The position numbers and the translations under genes were made by a program. 64,000 nt of DNA from the NCBI RefSeq assembly GCF_024498195.1, contig NZ_CP101824.1, forward strand, positions 2,232,001 to 2,296,000, given 5' to 3'. Shown in pieces: positions 42,904-52,481 of the stretch (position 1 is the stretch's first letter; every line of letters begins with the position of its first letter). The notes beneath the pieces were generated by a model. It made no database searches. It was not told the origin of the DNA and saw only the letters and a program-made list of their open reading frames with translations. Source of the stretch: Halovivax cerinus (GTDB taxonomy: Archaea > Halobacteriota > Halobacteria > Halobacteriales > Natrialbaceae).

Positions 42904-43971
42904 TCACGCCCAGCGGAACCCGGTCACGTCGCTCGGCGGCGACAGGGGTGGCGCCGGCACCTCGTCGGGCACCGTCGGCAGGTTGTACGCGCGCGGAGCG
43001 ATGTCGTTCGGCCCGTCGGGGTAGAAGAGCGACGCGAGCAATTGCAGTTGGCCGCGGCCCACGCCGAGTTCGAACTGCCCGCCGCCGTACATCGAAATCC
43101 CGTTCTCCAGGCCTTACTCGATCGTCTCGAACAGCGACGCGAGCGAGCCGAACCGGGAGGGTTTGACGTTGAGCCAGCTCGGCTCCCACGGCAGGTCCTG
43201 GACGTCGTCGAGGCCGTGGATCGGCGCGTCCCAGGAGACGCGTCTGCGGACGTCGGGATCGTCGAACAGCGCCCGCGTCTCGTCGGTCAGGGCGGGATCT
43301 TCGATCACGGCCCTGGGAAACGCGTCCAGGAGGCGCCGGTACAGGTCGTGATCGCCCGGCTCATCGACGTCCGTCCCCTCGTACTGTCCCTTGAGATCGA
43401 GGATTCTGACGGCGCCGGTATCGACGAGCGCGTCGATCACCTCGTCGGTCCACTCGGCCGTGGGATCGAGCTTGAACTGCAGGTCGGGCACCCGTTCGCG
43501 GAGCGCCTCGACGCGATCCGTCGTCGGCGGGTCGCCGAGTCGCGTGCTGGCGACGAATCGGACGGGTTCGCGGTCGCGGTCGAGGACGCTCGCGAGGTCC
43601 GATTCAGCCTGCCGTAGCGCCAGGTCGAGCGCGGCGCTCTCGATTCCCCACCGCCGGTAGTTGCGAAACACCGCCCGGTCCGGCGCACCCGCGGGGAAGC
43701 AATCGAGTTCGTCCACCCGACTCGAGACGGAGTCGATCGTGTATTCGCCCGTGAGGTCCGGCAGCCCCGTTCGCGCCAGCGCGTCGTGCTCCGCCGCGTC
43801 GTAGGTGACGTCCTCGCCGCGGCCGACGACCCGGTCGCCGTTGGGACCCGGTCCCGACAGCGAGACGGTCGTCGTCACCCGGGTGAAGTCACTCGACGTC
43901 TCACGCTCGCGTCTGTCGAGGGAGACGTCGTCGATCCGGACCGGGAGTGCCGCGAGGCGGTCGTAGTCCAT
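42904..43971 (-). pseudogene. Enolase-superfamily gene interrupted by an in-frame TAA
   Basis: From the ATG ending at 43971 (M-D-Y-D-R-L-A-A-L-P) the frame runs 285 codons to TAA (43114-43116), then continues in the same frame to a TGA at 42904-42906. The part before the stop has the barrel motif F-K-L-D-P-T-A-E-W and V-I-E-D-P-A-L-T and ends P-S-R-F-G-S-L-A-S-L-F-E-T-I-E. After the stop come G-L-E-N-G-I-S-M-Y-G-G-G-Q-F-E-L-G and R-G-Q-L-Q-L-L-A-S-L, which complete the family's usual C terminus. Without the stop the protein would be 355 residues. One base change (TAC or TAT to TAA) explains it. Function was probably an enolase-type racemase or dehydratase. Confidence 0.8.
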
Positions 43972-44042
43972 AGGGAGACTGGGGGTGCGACCCTGAAAGG
44001 CGTTCTCACCGTTTCGCCGTCCGGTAGGCGACCATCCACCAG

Positions 44043-45710
44043 TCACTCCTCCTCTCGCTCGCGCCGTCTGAGTCGCTGGCGCGTAAACTGCGGGCGGGCG
44101 CTGATACCCTCGCGGGTGCGAAAGGACCGGCGGAGGGTGACCGCGGCCCCTGCGACGAGCAGGCCGGCGGCACCGGTGACGATCGGGGTTTCGAGCGCGA
44201 TCCCGACCCCGGCAGCGACGATGCCGGCAGCGAGCACCTGCCCGTAGACGACCCGCTTCGCCAGTTGGTCCAGGAGGTCGTCCGGATCCTCGATGCCGGC
44301 CCTGACGGAGAGGTCGCCGCGTTCGAGCCGATCGAGCGCGCGCTCTGTCTTCGGGAGCACGCGAACGGCGGACGAAGCAGACTCGCGGAGGTGCTCTCCC
44401 GTCTCCTCGACGAACGCACGGGCGGTCTCTTCCCGATAGCCGCGCTCGGTGAGAAACGCCGTCGCCGTGGTGATGAAGTCGAAGTCGGGGTCGAGCGTGA
44501 CGCAGACGCCCTCGACGACGGTTGCCACGCGGAGGACGAGCGCGAGGTTGCGCGGGAGTCGAAACGGGAACTCGTAGATCGAGCCTTCGATCTGTTCGAC
44601 GATCCCCTGTACACGGCGCTGTTCGACGTCCTCGCCCCGGGCGTCCTGGATCGCGAGTTCGAGCACGTCCGCCATCACCGCCCGATCGGCTTCGGGGCTC
44701 AGTGTCCCGATCTCGATCAGGGCGTCGAGGACGGCGTCGGTGTCACCGGCGGCGATCGCGACGTAGAAGTCGACGATCTTCTCCTGTATGTACGGGTCGA
44801 CGCGGCCGGACATGCCGAAGTCGTAGAAGATGATGCGGCCCTCGTCGTCGACCGAGAGGTTGCCGGGGTGCGGATCGGCGTGGAACACCCCGTCTTCGAT
44901 GATCATCTGCATGTACGCGCGCTGGAGCCGCTCTGCGAGCTCGACGCGATCGACGCCTCGTTCGTCCAGTGCGTCGACGTCGGTGATCTTCGTGCCCGCC
45001 AGGTACTCCATCGTGAGGACGGTCGGCCCGGAGTGACTCTCGACGACGTCCGGATGGACGGTTCCCGGGTCGTCGTCGAAGTTCGCGGCGATCTCCGTCA
45101 ACATCCGCGCCTCGCGTTCGTAGTCCATCTCCTGTCTGATCGTCCGGTCGAACTCTTCGGCGAGCGTCTCGAGCGAGTAGGCCCGCGACTCGTCGACGAA
45201 GCGACGCAGGATCGGAACCGTCCAGTGGACGACGTGCAGGTCGGCCTCGACGAGCGACTCCACGCCGGGTCTGCGAACCTTCACCGCGACGTCCCGTCCG
45301 TCGAGGCGTGCTCGGTAGACCTGGCCCAGGCTCGCCCCGCTGATCGGGTCGCGGTCGAAGTCGTCGAACCGATCGTCGACGGGGCCGAGCTCCGACTCGA
45401 TCACGCGCCGCGCGTCGTCCCAGTCTGCGGGCGGGACGTCGTCCTGTAACGCCGAGAGGACGTCGAGGTACGTCGGCGGGAGGACGTCCGGCCGACTCGA
45501 GAGCAACTGTCCGAGCTTGACGAACGTGGGTCCGAGCGCGAACAGGATCGACAGCAGCCGCTCGGCTCGCTCGCGCCGAACGGCGGGTTCGACCCGGCGA
45601 GAGCGGCCGAACAGGACGAACCGGTGGCGGTCGCGCGCGTACGCCCAGAGGAGCGGCAGGAATCGCCACACGACGAGGACGAATCGGCCGTACGCGCGGA
45701 GTCGAACCAC
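44043..45710 (-). CDS. ABC1/UbiB (ADCK-type) atypical kinase
   Basis: A 555-residue ABC1-family protein. The KxGQ helix is F-V-K-L-G-Q-L-L-S-S-R-P-D near 63-75, the Ala-rich P-loop is I-S-G-A-S-L-G-Q-V-Y, the ATP lysine is in D-V-A-V-K-V-R-R-P-G, the E-M-D-Y motif follows, and the catalytic and metal segments are H-A-D-P-H-P-G-N-L and Y-D-F-G-M. Two C-terminal helices (V-L-A-A-G-I-V-A-A and T-G-A-A-G-L-L-V-A) anchor it in the membrane. Such proteins support isoprenoid-quinone metabolism. It lies 13 bp after the Hsp20 gene, so they are probably one operon. Confidence 0.94.
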   Translation of the reverse strand: MVRLRAYGRFVLVVWRFLPLLWAYARDRHRFVLFGRSRRVEPAVRRERAERLLSILFALGPTFVKLGQLLSSRPDVLPPTYLDVLSALQDDVPPADWDDARRVIESELGPVDDRFDDFDRDPISGASLGQVYRARLDGRDVAVKVRRPGVESLVEADLHVVHWTVPILRRFVDESRAYSLETLAEEFDRTIRQEMDYEREARMLTEIAANFDDDPGTVHPDVVESHSGPTVLTMEYLAGTKITDVDALDERGVDRVELAERLQRAYMQMIIEDGVFHADPHPGNLSVDDEGRIIFYDFGMSGRVDPYIQEKIVDFYVAIAAGDTDAVLDALIEIGTLSPEADRAVMADVLELAIQDARGEDVEQRRVQGIVEQIEGSIYEFPFRLPRNLALVLRVATVVEGVCVTLDPDFDFITTATAFLTERGYREETARAFVEETGEHLRESASSAVRVLPKTERALDRLERGDLSVRAGIEDPDDLLDQLAKRVVYGQVLAAGIVAAGVGIALETPIVTGAAGLLVAGAAVTLRRSFRTREGISARPQFTRQRLRRREREEE

Positions 45711-45723
45711 GATCTCACCCGGG

Positions 45724-46080
45724 TCAGGGTGCCCCCTCGTCGACGACGTCTATCTCCGTCGCGTCGACCGTCCCGATCGTCACCGTGAGGACGCCGCGGT
45801 CGATCTCGGTGTCGACGCGCTCGTCGTCGGCGTCGTCGGGGAGCGCGATGGTGAACTCGCGGCGAGCCGGACGGTTCTCCTCGACGTACTGGTAGTCGTC
45901 CGGGTGGATCGGTTCGCGCGCGGCGTCGACCCGGAGGACGTCGCCGTCGACGGCGACGTCGAGCGTGGCCGCGGAGACCCCCGGGAGGTCGACGACGAGC
46001 AGGTACGCCTCGTCGTCCTCGAGTAGATCGTAATAGACGTCGCTCGGGAGTTTCCGCACGGCGTCGCGAATCCCAGCCAT
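45724..46080 (-). CDS. Hsp20/alpha-crystallin small heat-shock protein
   Basis: Start at the ATG ending at 46080 (M-A-G-I-R-D-A-V-R-K-L-P); an ATG two codons upstream is also possible. The 118-residue protein has the alpha-crystallin core: Y-L-L-V-V-D-L-P-G-V-S near 27-37 and R-G-V-L-T-V-T-I with the G-x-L motif near the end. It lacks a clear C-terminal I-x-I tail, so oligomer assembly may differ. It would hold unfolding proteins. Confidence 0.88.
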   Translation of the reverse strand: MAGIRDAVRKLPSDVYYDLLEDDEAYLLVVDLPGVSAATLDVAVDGDVLRVDAAREPIHPDDYQYVEENRPARREFTIALPDDADDERVDTEIDRGVLTVTIGTVDATEIDVVDEGAP

Positions 46081-46221
46081 TGTCACCCATTCGGACCCCG
46101 GTACGAAAAACCCCGCGATGGGGTCACCGCTGTCAGCCGAATATTACCCTCTCTTATACACTGGCCGGTGATCGGGCATCCGATCCGTGGATCGTCGTCG
46201 GTCCGTCGTCACGCGCACCGA

Positions 46222-47121
46222 TCAGATCGGCCCGAACACGATCCCTGCCACGCCGATGGCGCCCAGGAGTCCGCCCACAATCCCGAGCCCGATGGCGCCG
46301 GCGGTGAGCGCGAGTCGGCGTTCGCTCCGGTCGGAGAGCACGAACGGGAGGCCGAACAGCCGATGGCGGAGCCGGCGCCACCGGCCGGGTGCCCTGGCGG
46401 CGTCCGCAACCCCGACGACGGCGTTGACGTGTCCGGCCCCGGTCGCGGCGGTCGTGTCGTAGCGCGCCGTACCGAGGACGTGCGCCGTCGCGCCGACGTC
46501 GAGGCGCTTCTCGATGTACCGACGGTTCGCGCCCGTCCTGAGTTCGATTACTCGCAGGTCGAGCGTCTCGTTCTCGTCGTCGACGCTCTCGGTCTGGTCG
46601 ATGTACGCCTGGATGCGTGGTGGCGGCACCGTCCCGCCGTCGACGCGGATGCGGTCGTCGCGGTCGAGCCGCAGATCGCAGCCGGCCGGGTCGACGAGGA
46701 CGCTTCCCGTTCCGTCGTCGAGCCGGAAGGAGACGACGCGGCTCCCGGACTCGATGGTCGCCCAGTGGGTCCCATTCTGGGTCGACCGTTCCTCCTCGAC
46801 GGCGTACTCGCAGGCGACGCAGGCGGCGCCGGAAAACGGTGCCTCGAGTGGCGTGTCGACGGCGTCGACCGTTCCCCGCAACTCGACGTAGCCCCCGTCG
46901 GGCGTCTCGAGGACCGATTCCGTGCCCGACCGGAGGATACGGTGGGCCAGTCGGAGCTCTCTGACGGCGTACCCGACGGCGACGGCAGCGACCGTGCCGA
47001 GACCGACGATGCCCGCGACGAGAACCCCGACGACCACGATCGTACCTGGAGAAGTGACTGCGTCGACAGTCGTGACCGGATCGGAGCCGCTGGACGCGAT
47101 GACCGAGCGTGGCTCTTCCAT
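46222..47121 (-). CDS. GIDE-domain membrane protein (E3 ubiquitin ligase-like family)
   Basis: Start at the ATG ending at 47121 (M-E-E-P-R-S-V-I-A-S-S). The 299-residue protein has one N-terminal helix (I-V-V-V-G-V-L-V-A-G-I-V-G), the extracytosolic GIDE-type domain (Y-V-E-L-R-G-T-V-D-A, then A-P-F-S-G-A-A-C-V-A-C-E-Y and W-A-T-I-E-S-G), and two C-terminal helices. In eukaryotes the domain occurs in MULAN-type ligases, but the RING finger is absent here. Its archaeal role is unknown. A (CT)8 run lies directly before the start. Confidence 0.78.
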   Translation of the reverse strand: MEEPRSVIASSGSDPVTTVDAVTSPGTIVVVGVLVAGIVGLGTVAAVAVGYAVRELRLAHRILRSGTESVLETPDGGYVELRGTVDAVDTPLEAPFSGAACVACEYAVEEERSTQNGTHWATIESGSRVVSFRLDDGTGSVLVDPAGCDLRLDRDDRIRVDGGTVPPPRIQAYIDQTESVDDENETLDLRVIELRTGANRRYIEKRLDVGATAHVLGTARYDTTAATGAGHVNAVVGVADAARAPGRWRRLRHRLFGLPFVLSDRSERRLALTAGAIGLGIVGGLLGAIGVAGIVFGPI

Positions 47122-47122
47122 G

Positions 47123-47138
47123 CTCTCTCTCTCTCTCT
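47123..47138. repeat. (CT)8 microsatellite at the start of the GIDE gene
   Basis: Eight CT units immediately upstream of the start codon on the coding strand (read as GA repeats there). The purine-rich run could act as a ribosome binding region, and slippage would change its length without shifting a frame. Confidence 0.9.
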
Positions 47139-47276
47139 CGATCGAATACGCATAGCCGTTCCGACACGACTGTGACGACCGGCGCCGGGACGGAGGTTCG
47201 CCGGAGTGGCGTTTCGCAGCCCTGCTCGGGGAGTGACCGTCCACACACTTTTTGCGATTCCCGGACGAGACCCGGC

Positions 47277-48587
47277 ATGGACGGACTCGACCGCGACCGA
47301 CGGCGCGCCGGATTCAGGAGACTGACGCGGCTCGCGTCGGCGCGGAGGGTCCTTCGCGAGGCGATCGTCGACGGGTGCTCCACGGGGTTCGAGTCGACAG
47401 GGGTCGAGTCGATTCCACTCGCCGAGGCGACCGGTCGCGTCCTCGCGGACGCCGTCGCGGCGCGATGGTCCGTACCAGGGCAAGCGCGTGCGGCGGCGGA
47501 CGGCTACGCGGTGCGAGCGGCTGAGACGCACGGGGCGTCGAGTCACTCGCCGGCCGCCCTCTCGATGGTCGGTGTGGAGGGTTCGACGGTGACGGACAGT
47601 CTCGACGCGGGGACGGCTGTCGAGGTCAGTGCCGGTGACGTGCTCCCCGACGGAGCCGACGCCGTCGTGCCCATCGAACGGTCGACCGAGCTCCCAGAGG
47701 CCGGTGAACTGGAAGTCAGCGCAGCCGTCACCACCGGGGAGAACGTCGCGTCCGCCGGCGCGGACGTCGACGCCGGGACGACCCTCTACGACCGCGGTCA
47801 CCGGCTCCGCCCGTCGGACCTCGGCCTGTTGCACTCGACGGGGATCGAATCCGTTTCGGTCGCCTTCGAGCCCGAGGTGGCCGTGATCCCGACCGGCGAC
47901 GACCTCGTCGAGCCCGGAACGAACCCCGACCCCGGTCAGGTCGTCGAGACGGACGGGCGTACGGTCGCGTCGCTCGCCGATCGGTGGGGCGGAACCGTGA
48001 CGCGCCACGACCTCGTCCCGACCGAGGAAGTGGTGCTCACGTCGGCGATCGAAGACGCGCTCGATCACGACGTCGTGGTGACCACCGGCGCCACCGCAGT
48101 CGGTGACCGCGACCGGCTCCCCGAGGTCGTAGACGCCCTCGGCCAGGTGCGCGTCCACGGCGTGGCGGTGTCGCCGGGCCGCACCGCCTGTTTCGGGACG
48201 GTCGCCGGGACGCCGGTGATCGGGCTCCCCGGCCCAGCGGTCGCGTGCATCGTCGCCGCCGTCCAGTTTCTCCGTCCGGCACTCTCGTGGCTCGTCGGCG
48301 AGTCGGTCCCCGACCACCCGACGATCTCGGCGACCCTGGATCGAAAGATCCCGAGCGAGCCGGGGATTCGGACGTTCGCCAGGGTGTCCCTGGAGCCGAC
48401 CGTCGACGGCGACGCCCCGGGCGGCGACGCATCGATCGATCGTAGGTACCGGGCGGTCCCGACGCGAGTCGGCGGGCCCGGCGTTCTCTCGAGCGTCGCG
48501 CTCGCGGACGGCTGGGTCGTCGTCGAGGAATCGCTGGAAGGCATTCCCGCCGGCGAGCAAGTGGCCGTGGAGCTGTGGGAACGGTGA
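47277..48587 (+). CDS. moeA: MoeA-family molybdopterin molybdotransferase (first copy)
   Basis: Start at the ATG at 47277 (M-D-G-L-D-R-D-R-R-R-A). The 436-residue protein has MoeA domain order: I-P-L-A-E-A-T-G-R-V-L-A near 46-57, A-D-G-Y-A-V-R, S-A-G-D-V-L-P-D-G-A-D-A-V-V-P, the MPT-binding V-I-P-T-G-D-D-L-V, T-T-G-A-T-A-V-G-D-R-D (the usual SGG is replaced), and V-S-P-G-R-T-A-C-F-G. MoeA inserts molybdate into adenylated molybdopterin. Departures from the S-G-G-x-S motif suggest this copy is divergent, perhaps tuned to tungsten or another role. The second copy follows on the same strand. Confidence 0.88.
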   Translation: MDGLDRDRRRAGFRRLTRLASARRVLREAIVDGCSTGFESTGVESIPLAEATGRVLADAVAARWSVPGQARAAADGYAVRAAETHGASSHSPAALSMVGVEGSTVTDSLDAGTAVEVSAGDVLPDGADAVVPIERSTELPEAGELEVSAAVTTGENVASAGADVDAGTTLYDRGHRLRPSDLGLLHSTGIESVSVAFEPEVAVIPTGDDLVEPGTNPDPGQVVETDGRTVASLADRWGGTVTRHDLVPTEEVVLTSAIEDALDHDVVVTTGATAVGDRDRLPEVVDALGQVRVHGVAVSPGRTACFGTVAGTPVIGLPGPAVACIVAAVQFLRPALSWLVGESVPDHPTISATLDRKIPSEPGIRTFARVSLEPTVDGDAPGGDASIDRRYRAVPTRVGGPGVLSSVALADGWVVVEESLEGIPAGEQVAVELWER

Positions 48588-48905
48588 CCGATACACCACC
48601 GTCTCGTGTGACATCCGATTACGTGTACCCGCTACGAGTGAGCCGTCGACCGACCCGCCGCCGTCCGCGACCGACGCGTCGATCGCCTCTCCGGAGTCGG
48701 CCACTGGATCACGCACGATCGCGCGGCGGCCGTTGCCGATCGCCTGATCGCCCACCTCACCGACGACTCCGGGTGAGACGACTACAGAGACCGGTCGTCC
48801 GGTATCGGGTGCGTATCCGGGCTCGGGTGCGTATCCGGGCTCGGGTGTGTATCTGGGCTCGTCACAGTCGGGACACCCTTTAGGCGCCTCGTCGTATCCC
48901 GCGGT
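48588..48905. repeat. Intergenic region with three 18-bp tandem repeats
   Basis: 318 bp between the two moeA genes without a credible gene. GTGCGTATCCGGGCTCGG repeats at 48809, 48827 and, with changes, 48845. No strong TATA box is visible; the second moeA may depend on readthrough or a weak promoter after the repeat. Confidence 0.75.
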
Positions 48906-50831
48906 ATGCCTCACAAGGAGTTTCGCGACCTGGTCGATCCGGAGACCGCGCGCGAGGCCGTGTTCGACCTTCCGATCCCGGCCGGAACCGATCGCGTCTC
49001 CCTCCAGGATGCGGCCGGTCGGGTGCTGGCCGAGCGCGTCGACGCGACGATCGACGTGCCCGGGTTCGATCGCGCCAGCCTGGACGGCTACGCGCTCCGG
49101 TCGGCGGACACCGTCGGTGCGGACGAGGCGAATCCCGCGCACCTCTCCGTCGTCGGGACGGTCCACGCGGGCGAGGAACCGGGGGTGACGGTCGGCGACG
49201 GCGAGGCCGTCGAGATCTCGACTGGAGCCGTCATGCCCGACGGCGCGGACGCGATGGTCCCCGTCGAGCGAACGGATCGTGCGTCGGCCGAGGACGACGA
49301 GTCCGCCGCAGGCGGCGGATCGCTGCTCGTCAGGACGAGCGTCGCCCCGGGTGCTAACGTGGCCGTCGCCGGGTCAGACGTCGCGGCCGGCGAGCGAGCG
49401 CTGGGACCGGGAACGCACCTCACGCCGCGGGAGATCGGCCTCCTGTCGGCGCTCGGCGTCGAGACCGTGCCAGTTCGCGCGCGACCGCGAGTCGGGATCG
49501 TCTCGACTGGCGACGAACTCGTGCCGCCGGGCGGAGCCGTCGACAGCGGTCGTGGCGAAATCTACGACGTCAACAGCTACTCGATCGCGGCGGCGGTCGA
49601 GGATGCTGGCGGCGAGGCCATCCGCTATCCGCACGTGGGCGACGACTGGGACGCGATGGAGTCGGTACTCAGAGAGGCCGCCGCCGAGTGCGATCTCGTT
49701 CTCTCGTCGGGGTCGACGAGTGCGGGGGCGATCGACGTCGTCTACCGCGTGATCGAGGAGCTCGGCGAACTCGTCTTCCACGGTGTCAGTGTCAAGCCGG
49801 GGAAACCGATGCTCGTCGGGCGGCTCGGGGGCGTCGGCTACGTCGGCCTGCCGGGGTACCCGGTCTCCGCGATGATGACGTTCCGTACGTTCGTCGCGCC
49901 GGCGATTCGCGAAGCGGCCGGTCTGACCGTCGCGGAGACGGCGACCGTCGAGGGGGTGATGGCCGTCGACGAACGGTATCCCGAGGGTCGACATCGCCTA
50001 TTGCCGGTCGGTCTCGTCGAGCCGGGTCCCGACGAACTGAACGGCGACGTGACCGTCGAGCAGCCTGCGACCGCCGTCGACGACCCACTGGTGTACCCGG
50101 TCGATCGGGGAAGCGGAGCGACGACGAGTCTGACTCGCGCCGACGGAATCGTCGAGTTTTCGGCCGACCGCACGTCCCTCGCGGCCGGCGAGCGGGTGAC
50201 GGTCTCGCTTTTCTCGGCGGCGGGTGGACCGCCGTCGCTGTTCGGCGTCGGTGAGGACGACCCGACGGTCAGCCGGGCGCTGGACGCACTCGAGAGCCCG
50301 CGGTACCTCGCCGACGGCTCCCGACCGGCACTGCGGTCGCTTCGAATCGGCCTGCCCGACGTCGCGGTCGTCGCCGGGCCGATCGAGAGCGGCTACGACG
50401 GTGTGGAACTCACACGCTTCTCTCGCGAGTGGGGACTGCTCGTTCCCGACGGCGATCCCGACGGCGTTTCGGGTCTCGCGGCCGTCGTCGACCGGGATCT
50501 TCGGTTCGCGAATCGGACTGCCGCCTCGGGCGTACGCAGGAGTTTCGACGCGGCACTCGACGACCTCGCGTCGTCGACGGATCGAGATCCGGACGCCCTC
50601 GCGTCCGCCATCGACGGCTACGACGTGGCGGTGCGGGCCCACGACGGTCCCGCGCGTCGGGTCGTCGCGGGCGAGGCCGACGTCGGTCTCGGCCTCCGTG
50701 CGTCGGCCGATCGACACGCTCTCGGGTTCGTGCCGCTCGGCGACCAACCGGTTCGCCTGCTCGCGAACCCGGACCGCGTCGAGAAACCGGCGGTCGATCG
50801 GCTGCACCGTGCGGTCGACGACCTGTCGTAG
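48906..50831 (+). CDS. moeA: MoeA with C-terminal periplasmic-binding-protein-like domain
   Basis: A 641-residue two-domain protein. Residues 1-430 are a canonical MoeA: G-R-V-L-A-E-R-V, A-S-L-D-G-Y-A-L-R, T-G-A-V-M-P-D-G-A-D, V-S-T-G-D-E-L-V and S-S-G-S-T-S-A-G, then V-K-P-G-K-P and G-L-P-G-Y-P-V-S. Residues about 440-641 match the LysR-substrate-like domain fused to MoeA in many archaea, which may sense molybdate or the cofactor. It probably does the main molybdenum insertion, beside the shorter divergent copy. Confidence 0.93.
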   Translation: MPHKEFRDLVDPETAREAVFDLPIPAGTDRVSLQDAAGRVLAERVDATIDVPGFDRASLDGYALRSADTVGADEANPAHLSVVGTVHAGEEPGVTVGDGEAVEISTGAVMPDGADAMVPVERTDRASAEDDESAAGGGSLLVRTSVAPGANVAVAGSDVAAGERALGPGTHLTPREIGLLSALGVETVPVRARPRVGIVSTGDELVPPGGAVDSGRGEIYDVNSYSIAAAVEDAGGEAIRYPHVGDDWDAMESVLREAAAECDLVLSSGSTSAGAIDVVYRVIEELGELVFHGVSVKPGKPMLVGRLGGVGYVGLPGYPVSAMMTFRTFVAPAIREAAGLTVAETATVEGVMAVDERYPEGRHRLLPVGLVEPGPDELNGDVTVEQPATAVDDPLVYPVDRGSGATTSLTRADGIVEFSADRTSLAAGERVTVSLFSAAGGPPSLFGVGEDDPTVSRALDALESPRYLADGSRPALRSLRIGLPDVAVVAGPIESGYDGVELTRFSREWGLLVPDGDPDGVSGLAAVVDRDLRFANRTAASGVRRSFDAALDDLASSTDRDPDALASAIDGYDVAVRAHDGPARRVVAGEADVGLGLRASADRHALGFVPLGDQPVRLLANPDRVEKPAVDRLHRAVDDLS

Positions 50832-51061
50832 CTCCCAGTCTCTGCCCCGTCCGGACGGACACGTGCGCGATCGTCTGAGAACTGCCTCCTCGCCGGGACG
50901 ACTGTCCACGTGAGTCCGCCGCGGTCCGTCCACCACTTCGTTGGCCCGACGGCGCGGTGTCTCGTCGGTGGACCGGTCATTCGGAGTGACTGTCACCCTA
51001 TTTCGACGGTCAGGGAAGCTGAGTATGGCGTTTTTAGGCACGAACGATGTACGTGCTTGCA

Positions 51062-51709
51062 ATGTCGACGCTCGCAGAGTTTCGGATCCCGGCCGACGAC
51101 CTGGTACTCGCGGACTCGTTCGATCGCCACGGCGACCTCGTGGTACAGCTGGAGTCGTCTATCTCTCGAACCGTCCCGTCACTGTGGATCGCCGGGGCGG
51201 AGTCGTCGGTCGTCACCGAGACGCTCGCGACCGACTCGTCGGTCGCCGACGCGAACCTCCTGATCGAGACGCCAGACAGGCTGCTGTACGACGTCGAACC
51301 GTCGCAGGGGACGCGACGGCGGTTCGATAGGCTCTTAGAGGCAGACGCGACGGTTCTCGACGCGACCGGACGCTCGGGCTGGTGGCAACTCGAGATGCGT
51401 TTTCCCGACCGGAACGCGCTCGCGGACACGCACGACCGGCTCGACGAGGCGGGCGCGGCCATCGAGATCGTCCGCGTCTCCCAGCTCGGCGGCAATCCGA
51501 CGGCGCACCCCCGGCTGACGCCCGAGCAACGCGAGGCCCTCGTGGCCGCGTTCGAGCACGGCTACTTCGAAATTCCGAGGCGCACGTCGATGGAAGAGCT
51601 AGCTGCGGAGCTTGGAATCTCTCACCAGGCGCTCTCCGAGCGACTTCGCCGCGCGTACGAGACGCTGGTCGACGCCGAACTGCAACCCGCAGGCGAACAC
51701 GCGCCCTGA
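51062..51709 (+). CDS. Bat-type HTH-10 transcription regulator
   Basis: Start at the ATG at 51062 (M-S-T-L-A-E-F-R-I-P), favoured over the ATG five codons earlier because a TTTTTA element about 28 bp upstream predicts transcription starting here. The 215-residue protein has a beta-rich N-terminal sensing part and the bacterio-opsin-activator HTH: L-T-P-E-Q-R-E-A-L-V-A-A-F-E-H-G-Y-F then L-A-A-E-L-G-I-S-H-Q-A-L-S-E-R-L. Target genes are unknown; it is about 36 kb from the halorhodopsin gene. Confidence 0.9.
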   Translation: MSTLAEFRIPADDLVLADSFDRHGDLVVQLESSISRTVPSLWIAGAESSVVTETLATDSSVADANLLIETPDRLLYDVEPSQGTRRRFDRLLEADATVLDATGRSGWWQLEMRFPDRNALADTHDRLDEAGAAIEIVRVSQLGGNPTAHPRLTPEQREALVAAFEHGYFEIPRRTSMEELAAELGISHQALSERLRRAYETLVDAELQPAGEHAP

Positions 51710-51768
51710 CTCTCGCCCGGACGCGTTCACCGACCGGTACACGCCCTGTCGCCCACGAAGACACTATT

Positions 51769-52404
51769 TTACGGGAGATCGAGTTCGTCGAACGAGTCCA
51801 CGCGATAGTCGCCACGGACGCAGTGCCCGCGCTGGTGGGGACCGTGTCGGTCGACGTGGATGGCGTCCAGTCCGGCGTTCCACGCCGCACCGACGTCGCA
51901 CGCGCCGTCGCCCGCGAGTACGCCGGTGCCTTCGGTCGTCTCGACGTCGAGGTCGGTTATCACCCCTTCGACCGGCTCCGGATCGGGTTTCCACCCCGTC
52001 TCGTCGGTACAGCAGCAGACTGCGTCGAACCAGTCACGAATGTCGAGGTGGTCGAGGATGGGCTCGGTCAGGAACGACTGGCAGTGTGTGACGAGACCGA
52101 CGGGCTCGTCGAGGCCGGCGACGAACGCCGCGTCGTCGTAGAGGTAGGTCGACTCGGCTCTGGTCTGTGGGTCTTCCACGTCGTGAAACGTCGTCCAGAA
52201 CCGTTCCGGGTCGACGTTCCACGCGTCGAGCTGGCGATTTCGCGAGCCAGTCAGGCCGTGCCAGAGCGTCTCGGCCTCCGCGTCCGTAAAGGGGCGGTCC
52301 AGTCGGTCCCCGACCGTGTCGAAGACGTCGCGGACGTAGTCCCACTCCACGTCGACGAGCGTCCCGTCGAGATCGAGTAGCCAGTACTCGTATGGCTCGC
52401 TCAT
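51769..52404 (-). CDS. HAD-superfamily hydrolase
   Basis: Start at the ATG ending at 52404 (M-S-E-P-Y-E-Y-W-L). The 211-residue protein has motif I L-D11-L-D13-G-T-L-V, motif II L-V-T-H-C, motif III Lys in G-W-K-P-D-P-E-P, and motif IV G-D-G-A-C-D. The cap is helical, inserted after motif I, as in phosphoglycolate-phosphatase-like members. It is convergent with the Bat-type gene. Substrate unknown. Confidence 0.9.
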   Translation of the reverse strand: MSEPYEYWLLDLDGTLVDVEWDYVRDVFDTVGDRLDRPFTDAEAETLWHGLTGSRNRQLDAWNVDPERFWTTFHDVEDPQTRAESTYLYDDAAFVAGLDEPVGLVTHCQSFLTEPILDHLDIRDWFDAVCCCTDETGWKPDPEPVEGVITDLDVETTEGTGVLAGDGACDVGAAWNAGLDAIHVDRHGPHQRGHCVRGDYRVDSFDELDLP

Positions 52405-52481
52405 CCGGCCGTTACGTAGGGAACGCGCCACTATGGGCGTTGCGGTCGACCGTCCACGGGGGTCGGTGTCGGTACACGGCC

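Noticed and set aside
43114-43116. Selenocysteine or pyrrolysine read-through at the enolase stop
   Set aside because: The codon is TAA; selenocysteine uses TGA and pyrrolysine TAG, and no insertion element is visible.
46548-49166. An 872-codon minus-strand open frame across the moeA region
   Set aside because: It opposes two clear moeA genes, has an Arg-rich composition foreign to halophile proteins and no domain. Long antisense frames are common in GC-rich DNA.
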